A program made the translations under genes and the position numbers. From an uncultured Clostridia bacterium (GTDB taxonomy: Bacteria; Bacillota; Clostridia; Oscillospirales; CAG-272), in the NCBI GenBank assembly GCA_945936265.1, contig CAMETB010000064.1:1-7805 (forward strand): a DNA stretch of 7,805 nucleotides, given 5' to 3'. The notes under the pieces were generated by a model. It had not been told where the DNA came from, made no database searches, and saw only the letters and a program-made list of their open reading frames with translations. This document shows, one piece after another, positions 1-4,852 of this stretch. Position 1 is the first letter of the stretch. Each line of letters starts with the position of its first letter.

Positions 1-523
1 CCGCTACTACCGTGACAGTCGCCGACGAAACACTGAAATCAATGTCCTGCAAGTTACCGTCTGACGATTTTACAAGTTCCGAGCTGCTTTTTGAGACATC
101 TATTCCGTAGGTGTCACCGACTTTTGCGTCATCCGGCAACTCAAATGTCATGTAAAGAAAAGTTCCGCTTACGGCGCTTGAATTTTCCTGACCGTCCTTC
201 ATATCGTGGTTGCCGATATATGTATATATTCCGTTTTGTGCCCCTGCATCCTGATTATATATCGGAGACTTCTGAAGTTCCGCAAAGAAATTTCCGTTCT
301 CGACATATAAAAGTTCAAGTGCAGAATCGTACTCTATTTTCAGTTTTGCACACGATAACGCCGTTGTATTGTCTATTCCGACCTCAACAGTAACCGTACC
401 GGAAGCAAATCCCTCGGCGTCTTTTACGCTTACGGTTGCAAAATCTGCGGCAAAGGAGTGCATTGGCAGCACCATAGCCACAAGAGATGCTATTACAAGG
501 AAAAGCGATAAAAATTTTTTCAT
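1..523 (-). CDS. Secreted cohesin-like domain protein, N-terminal part (gene continues past left edge)
   Basis: The reverse strand reads open from an ATG at 523 to the window edge, giving 174 codons with no stop. A purine-rich ribosome binding site (AAGGGGAG, about 5 nt from the ATG) and a strong promoter upstream fix the start. Residues 1-26 form a typical signal peptide: MKK, a hydrophobic core, then a SFAA end before Asp27. Residues about 29-172 read like a cohesin-family beta-sandwich: an early GTVTVEVGIDN strand, LKIEYDSALELLYVENGNFF, a mid-domain SGTFLYMTFELPDDAKVGDTYGI segment and a final SATVTVVA strand. Cohesin domains bind dockerins or occur in secreted and surface proteins of Clostridia; whether this one binds a dockerin cannot be told. 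The C-terminal part (more domains, dockerin or anchor) is outside the window. The secreted state is well supported; the cohesin call comes from pattern recognition, not a search. Confidence 0.75.
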   Translation of the reverse strand, partial: MKKFLSLFLVIASLVAMVLPMHSFAADFATVSVKDAEGFASGTVTVEVGIDNTTALSCAKLKIEYDSALELLYVENGNFFAELQKSPIYNQDAGAQNGIYTYIGNHDMKDGQENSSAVSGTFLYMTFELPDDAKVGDTYGIDVSKSSSELVKSSDGNLQDIDFSVSSATVTVVA

Positions 524-564
524 TTTTCTCCCCTTCTCGTATGTTTTTCATACTTATATATCCT

Positions 565-593
565 ATTCTATCACATTCTTTTCCGCTTGTCAA
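565..593 (-). promoter_or_regulatory. Sigma-A promoter of the cohesin-like gene
   Basis: On the minus strand TTGACA (588-593) is followed by a 17-nt spacer and TAGAAT (565-570). A TG one base before the -10 box makes it an extended -10 promoter. It lies about 40 bp upstream of the start codon at 523, leaving a short 5' leader with the ribosome binding site. Confidence 0.85.
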
Positions 594-751
594 CAAAAAC
601 CCTTTCGGTTTTTCAGAAATGGCTTTTTCAAGGGAATAGGTGGATTTAGCAAAGATGCGTTGGTTTCGCTATATCGTAGGGCGGGGCAGATGAAAGTAAT
701 AGGTAAAAGTGAAGAGTGAAAAAGTTTGGGTGGCTTACTCCCGCCGAAAAG

Positions 752-788
752 CCTTCTCCTGTGGGAGAAGGGGGACCGCGTTAGCGGT
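752..788. repeat. Twin-hairpin intergenic repeat element
   Basis: Two adjacent perfect inverted repeats are visible. The first has an 8-bp stem CCTTCTCC / GGAGAAGG with a TGTG loop (752-771). The second has a 5-bp stem ACCGC / GCGGT with a GTTA loop (775-788) and is followed by GGATGAGG. From memory, elements of this form (an arm with GGGAGAAGG followed by a short variable hairpin and GGATGAGG) recur between genes in gut Clostridia; this could not be checked here. Only one copy lies in the window, so its repeat status is inference. Confidence 0.5.
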
Positions 789-822
789 GGATGAGGAGTA
801 AGGAACGAAAAGCCTCCCTTGC

Positions 823-842
823 GGCAGGAGCAAGCCCCTGCC
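823..842. repeat. Palindrome of GGCAGG...CCTGCC type
   Basis: An inverted repeat with a 6-bp outer stem GGCAGG / CCTGCC, one mismatch, one further G-C pair and a CAAG loop. It sits between the twin-hairpin element and the tandem 30-bp repeat and is embedded in similarly GC-rich sequence (GCAAGCCCCTGCCCTACGAA). It resembles dispersed intergenic palindromes of Clostridia, but only one copy is present here. Confidence 0.4.
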
Positions 843-869
843 CTACGAAAAACCGTTACTTTTTACAAA

Positions 870-944
870 CGGACCGTCGGGGACGCCGGTCCCTACAAGG
901 TGCAAATTGTTTGTCGGACCGTCGGGGACGCCGGTCCCTACAAG
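870..944. repeat. Two identical 30-bp palindromic repeats in tandem
   Basis: The 30-bp unit at 870-899 is repeated without a mismatch at 915-944, with a 15-bp AT-rich spacer between them (900-914), giving a 45-bp period. Each unit starts CGGACCGTCG and ends GGTCCCTACAAG. It contains the inverted repeat GGACCG / CGGTCC (871-876 with 887-892 in copy 1), with an alternative inner pairing CGTC / GACG. Two identical copies of a folded, GC-rich unit suggest a REP- or MITE-like dispersed element, not coding sequence. Two copies and a 15-bp spacer are too few and too short for a CRISPR array, and no cas gene is present. Confidence 0.85.
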
Positions 945-990
945 TACGTCGAGGGGCGAATAAGACGCTACGAAAAAGTCATAAGATGAA

Positions 991-1008
991 GAAATTCGTT
1001 AGAATTTC
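991..1008. repeat. Perfect short inverted repeat GAAATTC-GTTA-GAATTTC
   Basis: A perfect 7-bp AT-rich inverted repeat with a GTTA loop. The same loop occurs in the ACCGC/GCGGT hairpin at 775-788. It lies between the GC-rich repeats and the operon terminator at 1042-1074. It could be another dispersed repeat or a minor 3' structure; no function can be assigned. Confidence 0.35.
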
Positions 1009-1041
1009 AACCTTATTGTTTTTCTCATTTACTGCCTTTAC

Positions 1042-1074
1042 AAAAAAGTAGGAGGCGGATTTATATCCACCTCC
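1042..1074 (-). terminator. Intrinsic terminator of the trpXYZ-type operon
   Basis: On the minus strand a 10-bp stem (GGAGGTGGAT with ATCCGCCTCC, loop ATAA, 1051-1074) is followed by TAC and six T residues (1042-1047). Position 6 of the stem is a G-U wobble in minus-strand RNA but a C-A mismatch in plus-strand RNA, which supports use in the minus direction. It lies 57 bp after the stop codon of the ATPase gene. Confidence 0.8.
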
Positions 1075-1081
1075 ATTTGTT

Positions 1082-1117
1082 TTGGATAAACCGACTTTTT
1101 CGGTGTCGTCAATCCAA
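1082..1117 (-). other. Two-tier hairpin in the 3' untranslated region
   Basis: Just after the ATPase stop codon the minus strand can form an outer stem TTGGAT / ATCCAA enclosing an inner stem ACCGA / TCGGT with loop AAAAG. No T-tract follows, so it is not itself a terminator. It may protect the 3' end of the mRNA or be incidental. Confidence 0.3.
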
Positions 1118-1130
1118 CATTCCTTATTCG

Positions 1131-1904
1131 TCAGTTTCCGCATTCTATGCTTATAGCGTTGAAGGTTGAAAGCAGGTCGTCAACGGTGAGTTTTGCTTTT
1201 TCCTCATCGCACTTATCTATTATCGCTTTTCCCTCGTGCATCATAACGAGGCGATTGCCGTACTCGACGGCATAGCGCAGATTGTGCGTTACCATAACTG
1301 CCGTGAGCTTCTTCTCACGAACGATTTTGTCCGTCAGTTCCATTATGGTTTCAGCGGTTTTAGGGTCGAGCGCCGCCGTGTGCTCGTCAAGCAGAAGCAG
1401 ATCTATCGGAGTCATCGTGCTCATAAGGAGTGAGAGCGCCTGCCTCTGTCCGCCCGACAAAAGACCCACGGGTATTTCCGTTTTATCCTCAAGCCCAAGA
1501 CCGAGAGTTAAAAGCATTTCCTTGAAATATTCCGTCTTTTTTTTGTCAACGGCAAACTCAAAGCCGTATTTCTTCCCCTTGTTTGCGGCAAGCGAGAGAT
1601 TTTCTATTATTGTCATTTGTGGGACGGTGCCCATCGCGGGGTCCTGAAAAACCCTGCCTATTTTTCTTGCTCTTTTGTACTCGGGAAGTTTCGTTATATC
1701 ATCGCCGTCGAGAATAATTTTGCCGGCGTTTATCGGTATCGTACCGCTTATAATATTCAGCAGCGTCGTTTTTCCCGAGCCGTTTGATCCCACTATCGAG
1801 ATAAATGCACCCGTTTTTACACTCATTGAAAAATTGTCGAATATCGTGGTTTCATTTACCGTGCCCGCATTAAATACTTTGTCTATACCTACAAGTTCAA
1901 GCAT
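1131..1904 (-). CDS. trpZ: ABC transporter ATPase, tryptophan (TrpXYZ-type) uptake system
   Basis: A 257-residue nucleotide-binding subunit that would power tryptophan import at the cytoplasmic face of the membrane. All catalytic motifs are present: Walker A GSNGSGKT (39-46), Q-loop Gln87 in VFQDP, signature LSGGQ (149-153), Walker B LLLLDE with catalytic Glu174, D-loop ALDPK (178-182) and switch His207 (VMVTHN). Length is normal for a stand-alone ABC ATPase. The family appears to be the COG1101 type that travels with COG4120 permeases and COG2984 binding proteins, as it does here. The start codon lies 8 nt inside the end of the permease gene and the ribosome binding site is weak (AAAGAAG), so translational coupling is likely. 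Expression should follow the upstream Trp T-box. The symbol rests on gene order and family; the Y and Z letters are assigned from memory. Confidence 0.85.
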   Translation of the reverse strand: MLELVGIDKVFNAGTVNETTIFDNFSMSVKTGAFISIVGSNGSGKTTLLNIISGTIPINAGKIILDGDDITKLPEYKRARKIGRVFQDPAMGTVPQMTIIENLSLAANKGKKYGFEFAVDKKKTEYFKEMLLTLGLGLEDKTEIPVGLLSGGQRQALSLLMSTMTPIDLLLLDEHTAALDPKTAETIMELTDKIVREKKLTAVMVTHNLRYAVEYGNRLVMMHEGKAIIDKCDEEKAKLTVDDLLSTFNAISIECGN

Positions 1905-2850
1905 CTTCTTTCACCGCCTTTTTTGAGTAAGTTTTTCCTTTTATAAGGTGTGAAATTTTATCGTTGAAAATGAGTATAAGTGCAAAGAGAACGGCATTAA
2001 GAAGTTTAGTATAAATTCCCTGCGTGTCAACAAGCACGAGATAGTTAAGACAGAGCGAATATATTATCGCGCCGAATATAACTGCGGTGGTATTTTTTAT
2101 TATTCTTATATTTGCAAAAACCGACATACCTATGATAACCGAAGCAAGCGCAAGAACTACCTTGCCACTGCCCGAGGTATTGTCGTAGGACATATAAAGC
2201 TGCGAATAAAGCGCTCCGCCGACTGCGACAAAACCGTTCGCTATGGCAATACCGAGGATCTTATACATTCCGCTGTCCTTGCCGAGATAGGTGACGAGCC
2301 TTTCGTTACCGCCCGTTGCGCCAAGCATATATCCCATCTTCGTTTTCTTAAAGATATCTATTATGAATTTGGTTGCAAGAACGATAACAAGAAGGATAAT
2401 TATTATCATAAGGTCCTTGCCGCCACCGCCTAAAAGTCCTGCAAGCTTGCCGCCGAAAAGCCCTTCTATACCGACCGAATTATAGCTGAATATCGTGGTC
2501 GTATATCCCGTACCCGTAAGGACCTTGGTAAGCGCAAGGTTTACGGAGAGCAAGCCCGTCATAACTATAATTCCCGAAAGGAGCTTTGATATTTTGAACT
2601 TGACGTGGAGTATGCCCGTTATAGTGCCTGCCAGAGCGCCTGCGATAAACGACAAAAGCGTCGCTATTATCGGCGGCATACCGGTTTTGAGCATAAATAT
2701 CGTACAGCACACTCCGCCAAGGGGGAACGTACCGTCAACGGACAGATCGGGAAAATCAAGTATCGAATACGATATATAAACTCCGAGAGCTATTACCGCA
2801 AAGCACAGACCCATCTGAAGTCCGTCTATTGTTGTTCCGAGAAAAAGCAT
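1897..2850 (-). CDS. trpY: ABC transporter permease, tryptophan (TrpXYZ-type) uptake system
   Basis: A 317-residue integral membrane protein with roughly eight to ten hydrophobic segments (for example about 10-30, 60-80, 88-110, 148-165 and 200-220) and a charged C-terminal tail. It resembles the branched-chain-type permeases (BPD_transp_2, COG4120). Typical points are the early SYSILDFPDLSVDG segment and a cytosolic loop KKTKMGYMLGATGGNERLVTYLG that should contact the ATPase. It would form the membrane channel, probably as a homodimer since only one permease gene is present. A good ribosome binding site (AAAGGAAC) precedes the ATG, 18 bp after the binding-protein gene, and its end overlaps the ATPase start by 8 nt. 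The substrate, tryptophan, is inferred from the leader and not from the protein itself. Confidence 0.87.
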   Translation of the reverse strand: MLFLGTTIDGLQMGLCFAVIALGVYISYSILDFPDLSVDGTFPLGGVCCTIFMLKTGMPPIIATLLSFIAGALAGTITGILHVKFKISKLLSGIIVMTGLLSVNLALTKVLTGTGYTTTIFSYNSVGIEGLFGGKLAGLLGGGGKDLMIIIILLVIVLATKFIIDIFKKTKMGYMLGATGGNERLVTYLGKDSGMYKILGIAIANGFVAVGGALYSQLYMSYDNTSGSGKVVLALASVIIGMSVFANIRIIKNTTAVIFGAIIYSLCLNYLVLVDTQGIYTKLLNAVLFALILIFNDKISHLIKGKTYSKKAVKEDA

Positions 2851-2868
2851 TTTTTGTTCCTTTCAATA

Positions 2869-3831
2869 TCAGCCGTTTGCAACGTCGGTAACAGTTATCG
2901 TGGTGGGCACGGTAAGACCGAATTTTTCGCAAGCTTCGCTGTTATAGTAGTTTGTAGGATTTGAAATTATTATCGGTTTTATGTCGGAAGCGTTCGTTCC
3001 TGTTAAAATCTTTGCAGCTGCTTTGCCGGACTCCATTCCGACATCGTTTGTGTAGTCTATTGAAGCGCTTGCTACGCATCCTACCTTAACCTGCTCTATT
3101 TCAGAACCGAAAACAGGTATTTTCTTTTCGTTGGTTATGGGGAGTATATTGCTTTCAAGCTTGCCTACTATCGTGTTGTCAAGAAGGTTGATAAAGCAGT
3201 CAACGCCATTATTTATAAGGCTGTTTACGGCTGTGTCTATCGTAGTTATGTCGGCAACCGCTTTGTCAATTACCTGCATGCCCGTGTATGCTTTTGCTGC
3301 TTCTTTAAGGCTGGATACCTGTATCGGAGAACTTGATTCCTCGGTGGAGTAAAGGACACCTATTTTAAGATCGTTTTTGCCCATAAATGCGGTCACTACC
3401 TCAAGTTGCTTTTCAAAGTTGGGTATATCGGAGCAACCCGTTATGTTTTCGTAGTTTGCCATTGTCGAGCCGTCAGTTACCGCACAGTAAACGACGGGAA
3501 CTTTTCCGTCCGATGCGTTTGCCGCCGCTACCGCAGAAGGAGTCGCTATTGCGATAATTACTTTTGCGCCTTTGTTTACAAGAATATTTGCCTGAGACTG
3601 TGAAACGCTGGGATCAAAATTGCTGTTGACAAGTTCTATATTGTAGTCATCAAGGTTTATGCCGCCTTCTTTAAGACCGAGGATTATTCCGTCATAGCAG
3701 TTATTTAATGATTCGTGAGAGCCAAACTGGATTATGCCTATTGTGTCCTTTTTGTTTCCGCAGGACGAAAATACGAATATTGATGTTATTGCGAGTGATA
3801 ATGCTATTATTAAAGAAATGATTTTTTTCAT
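2869..3831 (-). CDS. trpX: Tryptophan ABC transporter substrate-binding lipoprotein (TrpX-like)
   Basis: A 320-residue extracytoplasmic binding protein. Residues 1-23 form a lipoprotein signal (MKK, hydrophobic core, FSS) with Cys24 as the likely lipidated residue, so the mature protein is tethered to the outer face of the membrane. The rest has the two-lobed periplasmic-binding pattern of the ABC_sub_bind family (PF04392/COG2984): IGIIQFGSHESLNNCYDGI at the start, IIAIATPSAVAAANA and VPVVYCAVTDG mid-lobe, then KIGVLYSTEESSS and IPVFGSEIEQVKVGCVASASIDY. It is the first full-length gene after the T-box leader, with a strong AAGGAG site (3839-3844) 7 nt from the ATG. Family members under Trp T-boxes are known as TrpX. 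Other COG2984 proteins bind other ligands, so specificity rests on the riboswitch. Confidence 0.85.
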   Translation of the reverse strand: MKKIISLIIALSLAITSIFVFSSCGNKKDTIGIIQFGSHESLNNCYDGIILGLKEGGINLDDYNIELVNSNFDPSVSQSQANILVNKGAKVIIAIATPSAVAAANASDGKVPVVYCAVTDGSTMANYENITGCSDIPNFEKQLEVVTAFMGKNDLKIGVLYSTEESSSPIQVSSLKEAAKAYTGMQVIDKAVADITTIDTAVNSLINNGVDCFINLLDNTIVGKLESNILPITNEKKIPVFGSEIEQVKVGCVASASIDYTNDVGMESGKAAAKILTGTNASDIKPIIISNPTNYYNSEACEKFGLTVPTTITVTDVANG

Positions 3832-3877
3832 GATTGTTCTCCTTATTTTACATTTTTATTTTGCTGAGTGGCTTTTG

Positions 3878-3910
3878 TTAATTTAAGCCTTGCCATCGTC
3901 TTATATACAT
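3878..3910 (-). CDS. Putative 10-residue Trp-containing leader peptide (MYIRRWQGLN)
   Basis: Between the T-box terminator and trpX lies an 11-codon frame, ATG to TAA, encoding MYIRRWQGLN. It has its own near-ideal ribosome binding site, AAGGAG (3918-3923), 7 nt before the ATG, in a context almost matching the trpX site (TAAGGAGAATAACT against TAAGGAGAACAATC). The sixth codon is TGG for tryptophan, after two Arg codons. It would be translated only when the T-box reads through. In B. subtilis a 10-residue Trp-rich peptide (rtpLP) sits in the same place, between a Trp T-box and rtpA, and senses charged tRNA-Trp through ribosome stalling. This peptide has one Trp codon, not three, and its stop lies 33 nt before the trpX ribosome site, so any mechanism would differ. 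Its expression is inferred from the sequence alone. Confidence 0.45.
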   Translation of the reverse strand: MYIRRWQGLN

Positions 3911-3944
3911 AGTTATTCTCCTTACTGCAGAGAAAAAGAAAAAC

Positions 3945-3975
3945 AAAAAAGCCCAAGTGCCACAAGACACTTGGG
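3945..3975 (-). terminator. Regulated terminator of the T-box leader
   Basis: A perfect 8-bp stem CCCAAGTG / CACTTGGG, extended by two inner pairs around a TTGT loop (3952-3975), followed by C and six T residues (3945-3950) on the minus strand. It forms when charged tRNA-Trp fails to stabilise the alternative antiterminator that contains the T-box core just upstream. Confidence 0.92.
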
Positions 3976-4107
3976 ACGAATAAATCGCGGTACCACCCAA
4001 TTTCGTAAAGATACTCTTTACCTCTGCCACATACCTTCAATATGCTATGCCTGTAACGGTGCAAATCCGTCAATACCTACTGCTGATTCGGCATTGCCCT
4101 CGAAAGC

Positions 4108-4110
4108 CCA
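4108..4110 (-). other. T-box specifier codon UGG (Trp)
   Basis: TGG directly follows GAA, the 3' half of the specifier-loop E motif, and faces AGTA on the 5' side. It is followed by a purine (G), as specifiers normally are. The loop is closed below by the GAAAG / CTTTC helix, which fixes the reading position. The specificity agrees with the TrpXYZ-type genes downstream. Confidence 0.85.
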
Positions 4111-4203
4111 TTCACCGAACCGCCACGTAATGCAATCACACCGCCTGCATCTCTCTTGAACGCCGCCACCGTCGGATACTATTCTTTCTCATCGGTTTTC
4201 TAT

Positions 4204-4232
4204 ATGCTAACACACAAAAATTGATTTGTCAA
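4204..4232 (-). promoter_or_regulatory. Sigma-A promoter of the T-box / trpXYZ operon
   Basis: On the minus strand TTGACA (4227-4232), a 17-nt spacer and TAGCAT (4204-4209) with a TG one base before the -10 box. Transcription would start about 4197, just before Stem I of the T-box. It lies immediately after the HD-domain gene, which lacks a strong terminator of its own. Confidence 0.82.
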
Positions 4233-4257
4233 TACCCTTTTTCGATTTTTTCGAAAA

Positions 4258-4851
4258 TTATTTTTTGTCCTCTTTGCTCTCTATATAATATGTAGCCTCC
4301 ATGTCCGCTGTCGACAAAGCGAATGCAAGCGGGAACATTGTGAAAGCCTTACAGATGTTACGCTCGTCCTCCGTACCCGAAAAGCCCATATGATACCTTA
4401 TGGCAAAGGCTTCTTCCCTTGTGAGTTTCATAAAAGGAGTTATCATATATACGCTCTTTTCACCGTGACCGTATGGGAGCGTGTCGTCAAACTCGAAGTA
4501 GGGCACCTTTTCCCAGACTCCCTGCTCGTTTTTGGCGTTGCGATAACTCGTTTTATATACGTTCATTTTGCAGAGATCATGCAAAAGCGAAACTATTGCT
4601 ATTGTTTCGTCTGAGTATGAAAGGCCGTATTTATCCCTTGCAACATCTCTGTCAAGATATGCGCAAAGGCAGTCGTAAACGTTTAACGAATGCGCGCAAA
4701 GCCCTCCCTCGTAAGAGCTGTGATACCTTGCGCTTGCGGGTGCGGTGAAAAAGTCGGACGACGGAGAACAGATAAATTCAAGCAGCCTGTCTGCCCCTTC
4801 CCTCTTTATTTTATCTTTGAAAACGGTTATAAATCTCTCTCTTGCGTTCAT
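4258..4851 (-). CDS. HD-domain metal-dependent hydrolase
   Basis: A 197-residue cytosolic protein with the metal-binding pattern of the HD superfamily: His54 (LCAHSLNVYD), the HD pair His91-Asp92 with Lys95 (LLHDLCK), His129 (YGHGEKSVYMI), His154 (RYHMG) and Asp183 (STADMEA). This H...HD...H...H...D layout matches the HD phosphohydrolase core also found in the C-terminal half of YhaM-type exonucleases. No nucleic-acid-binding domain is present, so it is a stand-alone HD protein, likely a phosphatase or phosphodiesterase on a nucleotide-like substrate. Its start lies one base after the stop of the HAD gene (TGA-T-ATG), with a modest GAGG ribosome site inside that gene, so it is the translationally coupled last gene of a four-gene operon. 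No clear terminator follows; a weak 7-bp AT-rich inverted repeat lies at 4239-4257. The substrate is unknown. Confidence 0.82.
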   Translation of the reverse strand: MNARERFITVFKDKIKREGADRLLEFICSPSSDFFTAPASARYHSSYEGGLCAHSLNVYDCLCAYLDRDVARDKYGLSYSDETIAIVSLLHDLCKMNVYKTSYRNAKNEQGVWEKVPYFEFDDTLPYGHGEKSVYMITPFMKLTREEAFAIRYHMGFSGTEDERNICKAFTMFPLAFALSTADMEATYYIESKEDKK

Positions 4852-4852
4852 A

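Larger units (their letters stand above)
594..1041. other. Gene-free intergenic stretch rich in palindromic repeats
   Basis: No convincing gene lies here. The only longer open frame, on the plus strand at 791-1051, runs through the palindromic repeats, encodes a low-complexity product containing two DRRGRRSLQ copies, and has no ribosome binding site. The stretch instead holds a series of GC-rich hairpins listed separately, at 752-771, 775-788, 823-842, 871-892, 916-937 and 991-1008, plus a weaker one at 729-745 (GGTGG/CCGCC). It separates the terminator of the tryptophan transporter operon from the promoter of the cohesin-like gene. Confidence 0.7.
3944..4197 (-). promoter_or_regulatory. T-box riboswitch (tryptophan, UGG specifier) controlling trpXYZ
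   Basis: Minus-strand leader RNA that binds tRNA-Trp. Visible parts, 5' to 3', are: a short stem GAAAG / CTTTC (4184-4188 with 4102-4106); a specifier loop with AGTA (4177-4180) facing GAATGGG, where TGG is the specifier; a distal Stem I with AGAGAG and GGCGGTGTGA closed by ATGCA / TGCAT; a stem II candidate TGACGG / CCGTTA; a stem III GTAAAG / CTTTAC; the T-box core TGGGTGGTACCGCG (3986-3999) flanked by AAAT and ATTT; and the competing terminator at 3945-3975. Uncharged tRNA-Trp would pair its CCA end with the UGG bulge, favour the antiterminator and allow transcription of the transporter genes. Start and end positions are estimates. Confidence 0.93.

Noticed and set aside
91..719. Two plus-strand frames (91-393 and 369-719) and one minus-strand frame (384-596) around the cohesin-like gene
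   Set aside because: They are antisense or out of frame with the secreted protein that has a signal peptide, ribosome site and promoter; one of them crosses the promoter itself.
870..944. Possible CRISPR array
   Set aside because: Only two repeats, a 15-bp spacer and no cas genes. The repeat is internally palindromic in the manner of dispersed intergenic elements.
791..1051. Plus-strand 86-codon open frame, ending in an MKKFVRISTLLFF signal-like segment
   Set aside because: It runs through the palindromic repeats, has two copies of DRRGRRSLQ caused by the DNA repeat, and lacks a ribosome site and promoter. The 21-codon end starting at 987 also has no ribosome site and coincides with a hairpin and the operon terminator.
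1282..1647. Plus-strand 121-codon frame opposite the ATPase gene
   Set aside because: It is antisense to intact Walker and signature motifs, has no ribosome site and no recognisable protein pattern.
2605..2964. Plus-strand 119-codon frame spanning the trpX-permease junction
   Set aside because: It is antisense across two well-supported genes and their ribosome site, with no family resemblance.
3843..4073. Minus-strand 76-codon open frame
   Set aside because: Most of it lies on the T-box core and terminator, which explain the sequence as structured RNA. It has no ribosome site at its start.
4239..4257. TTTTCGA / TCGAAAA inverted repeat as a terminator of the HD gene
   Set aside because: The stem is AT-rich and short, and no T-tract follows on the minus strand, so it is unlikely to terminate efficiently.
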